Below are positions 63,406 through 64,000 of a DNA stretch of 64,000 nt, piece after piece; positions within the stretch are counted from its first letter, which is position 1; each line of letters starts with the position of its first letter. Location: NCBI RefSeq assembly GCF_900130025.1, contig NZ_FQXR01000002.1, forward strand, positions 372,001 through 436,000, read 5' to 3'. This stretch comes from Sporanaerobacter acetigenes DSM 13106 (GTDB taxonomy: Bacteria; Bacillota; Clostridia; Tissierellales; Sporanaerobacteraceae). The notes under the pieces are model-generated. The model was not told where the DNA came from and searched no databases. It saw nothing but the letters and a program-made list of their open reading frames with translations. A program made the translations under genes and the position numbers.

Positions 63406-64000
63406 CTAACCCTCCCTAAAATTGCTAGTATTTACGAAAAACCAAATAGGCATGGGACCATTTAAATTGTACTCTCCTATCAATCCTTGAAGAGGACTTT
63501 TTCCCATATTTTTCCCTCTATCTATTTTCTTTTCTAAATTGTAATAAGTCATATATAATTGTAAATCTCCTTGGAGTTCATCTATGGTATTGTACCTATT
63601 ATCTTTAAGTACCTCTTTGTAAAATTCATCGTGAAGTGTATCGTTTAATTCTTGGAGACATTTGGGTTCGTCTTCATGATTGGCAGGTATAATATAGTGT
63701 TTTGTATTGTATTTCTCTAAAAGTCCATCAAATTTGTGCTCACCATTTTCCCAATTGGTAGTATATTCTCTACTTCCATTTGTAATTATATTTTCAATAT
63801 CTATATGAAAACTCTTCATTATTGGTATGAGTTTTGTTTCTAGCAAATCTTTTACGTTTTCAAAAGATTTGTTGCCATATACTTTGGCTGCAGAAAATTT
63901 AGAATAACAATCCACAATAGATATCATATACATCTTCCCTATATTGTTAAGTTTCCCAATATAGCTCGTCCCAAGTTGCAATACATATCCTGGATAATAT
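63406..64000 (-). CDS. Transposase-derived integrase-core protein without DDE residues (5' end outside window)
   Basis: The frame is open to the right edge; 198 codons are visible. The fold reads like the rve core of IS481-type transposases: GYVLQLGTSYIGKLNNIGKMYMISIVDCYSKFSAAKVYG, IENIITNGSREYTT, TLHDEFYKEV, TYYNLEKKIDRGKNMGKSPLQGL. Transposases have Asp in QxDT, Asp in LTDxGxEY and Glu in ERFHRTL; here they read Gly, Asn and probably Gln. All three catalytic residues thus appear lost while the frame stays intact, suggesting a domesticated protein rather than an active element. The stop lies 2 bases from the flavoprotein start. The N-terminal DNA-binding part, if present, is outside the window. 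Confidence 0.7.
   Translation of the reverse strand, partial: YYPGYVLQLGTSYIGKLNNIGKMYMISIVDCYSKFSAAKVYGNKSFENVKDLLETKLIPIMKSFHIDIENIITNGSREYTTNWENGEHKFDGLLEKYNTKHYIIPANHEDEPKCLQELNDTLHDEFYKEVLKDNRYNTIDELQGDLQLYMTYYNLEKKIDRGKNMGKSPLQGLIGEYNLNGPMPIWFFVNTSNFREG

Overview
The window is AT-rich DNA (about one third G+C by eye) from an anaerobic, low-GC Firmicute. Strong GGAGG-type ribosome sites, frequent TTG starts, several PTS systems, an S-layer (SLH) protein and the general style of the proteins point to Clostridia in the broad sense, perhaps a Tissierella-like lineage; this placement is inference. I saw no rRNA, tRNA or CRISPR array. Almost everything after position 3.2 kb is on the minus strand.

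Layout. (1) 1-3.2 kb, plus strand: the end of a GlcT-like antiterminator, a RAT/terminator leader, a GlcNAc-type PTS EIICB, a SIS protein and a glucose-family EIIA. (2) 3.3-10.3 kb: GntR/NagR-type regulator, Cof-type HAD phosphatase, a lid-less pyruvate kinase homologue, pfkA, nagA, nagB and a second, nearly identical SIS gene. (3) 10.5-18.8 kb: HAD phosphatase, nanE, a complete mannose-family PTS behind a sigma-54 promoter, its LevR-type activator and a cytoplasmic ceramidase-like hydrolase. (4) 18.8-26.2 kb: EamA exporter, AraC-type response regulator, YesM-type kinase and a binding-protein ABC importer. (5) 26.4-27.9 kb: rhomboid protease and proC. (6) 28-32.8 kb: double-SIS protein with a fructose-family PTS and PRD regulator. 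(7) 33.2-39.8 kb: GH1 6-phospho-glycosidase, lactose/cellobiose-family PTS, MupG and a second PRD regulator. (8) 40-45.5 kb: an unassigned transporter with an internal duplication, M20 peptidase, amidohydrolase and PucR regulator. (9) 45.6-48.2 kb: a degraded accessory patch with an AbiH-type defence gene, gene relics and two tiny ORFs. (10) 48.2-58.4 kb: MurJ, acyltransferase, GGDEF protein, CheC-like phosphatase, response regulator, SLH protein, two divergent chemoreceptors and an orphan lactose-family EIIA. (11) 58.5-64 kb: PsuG/PsuK pseudouridine catabolism, two tandem FAD-dependent oxidoreductases and a transposase-derived protein without its DDE residues.

How it fits together. Regions 1-3 form an amino-sugar island. 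GlcNAc enters through the EIICB/EIIA pair and a second sugar (ManNAc is the best guess) through the mannose-family PTS. NanE, NagA and NagB convert the products to fructose-6-phosphate, which PfkA takes into glycolysis. MupG in region 7 could feed in MurNAc-containing disaccharides. Four PTS superfamilies, each with its own regulator type, lie within 40 kb. The least explained parts are the lid-less pyruvate kinase homologue, the ceramidase-like gene tied to levR, the transporter/amidohydrolase/M20/PucR locus and the DDE-less integrase protein at the right edge.
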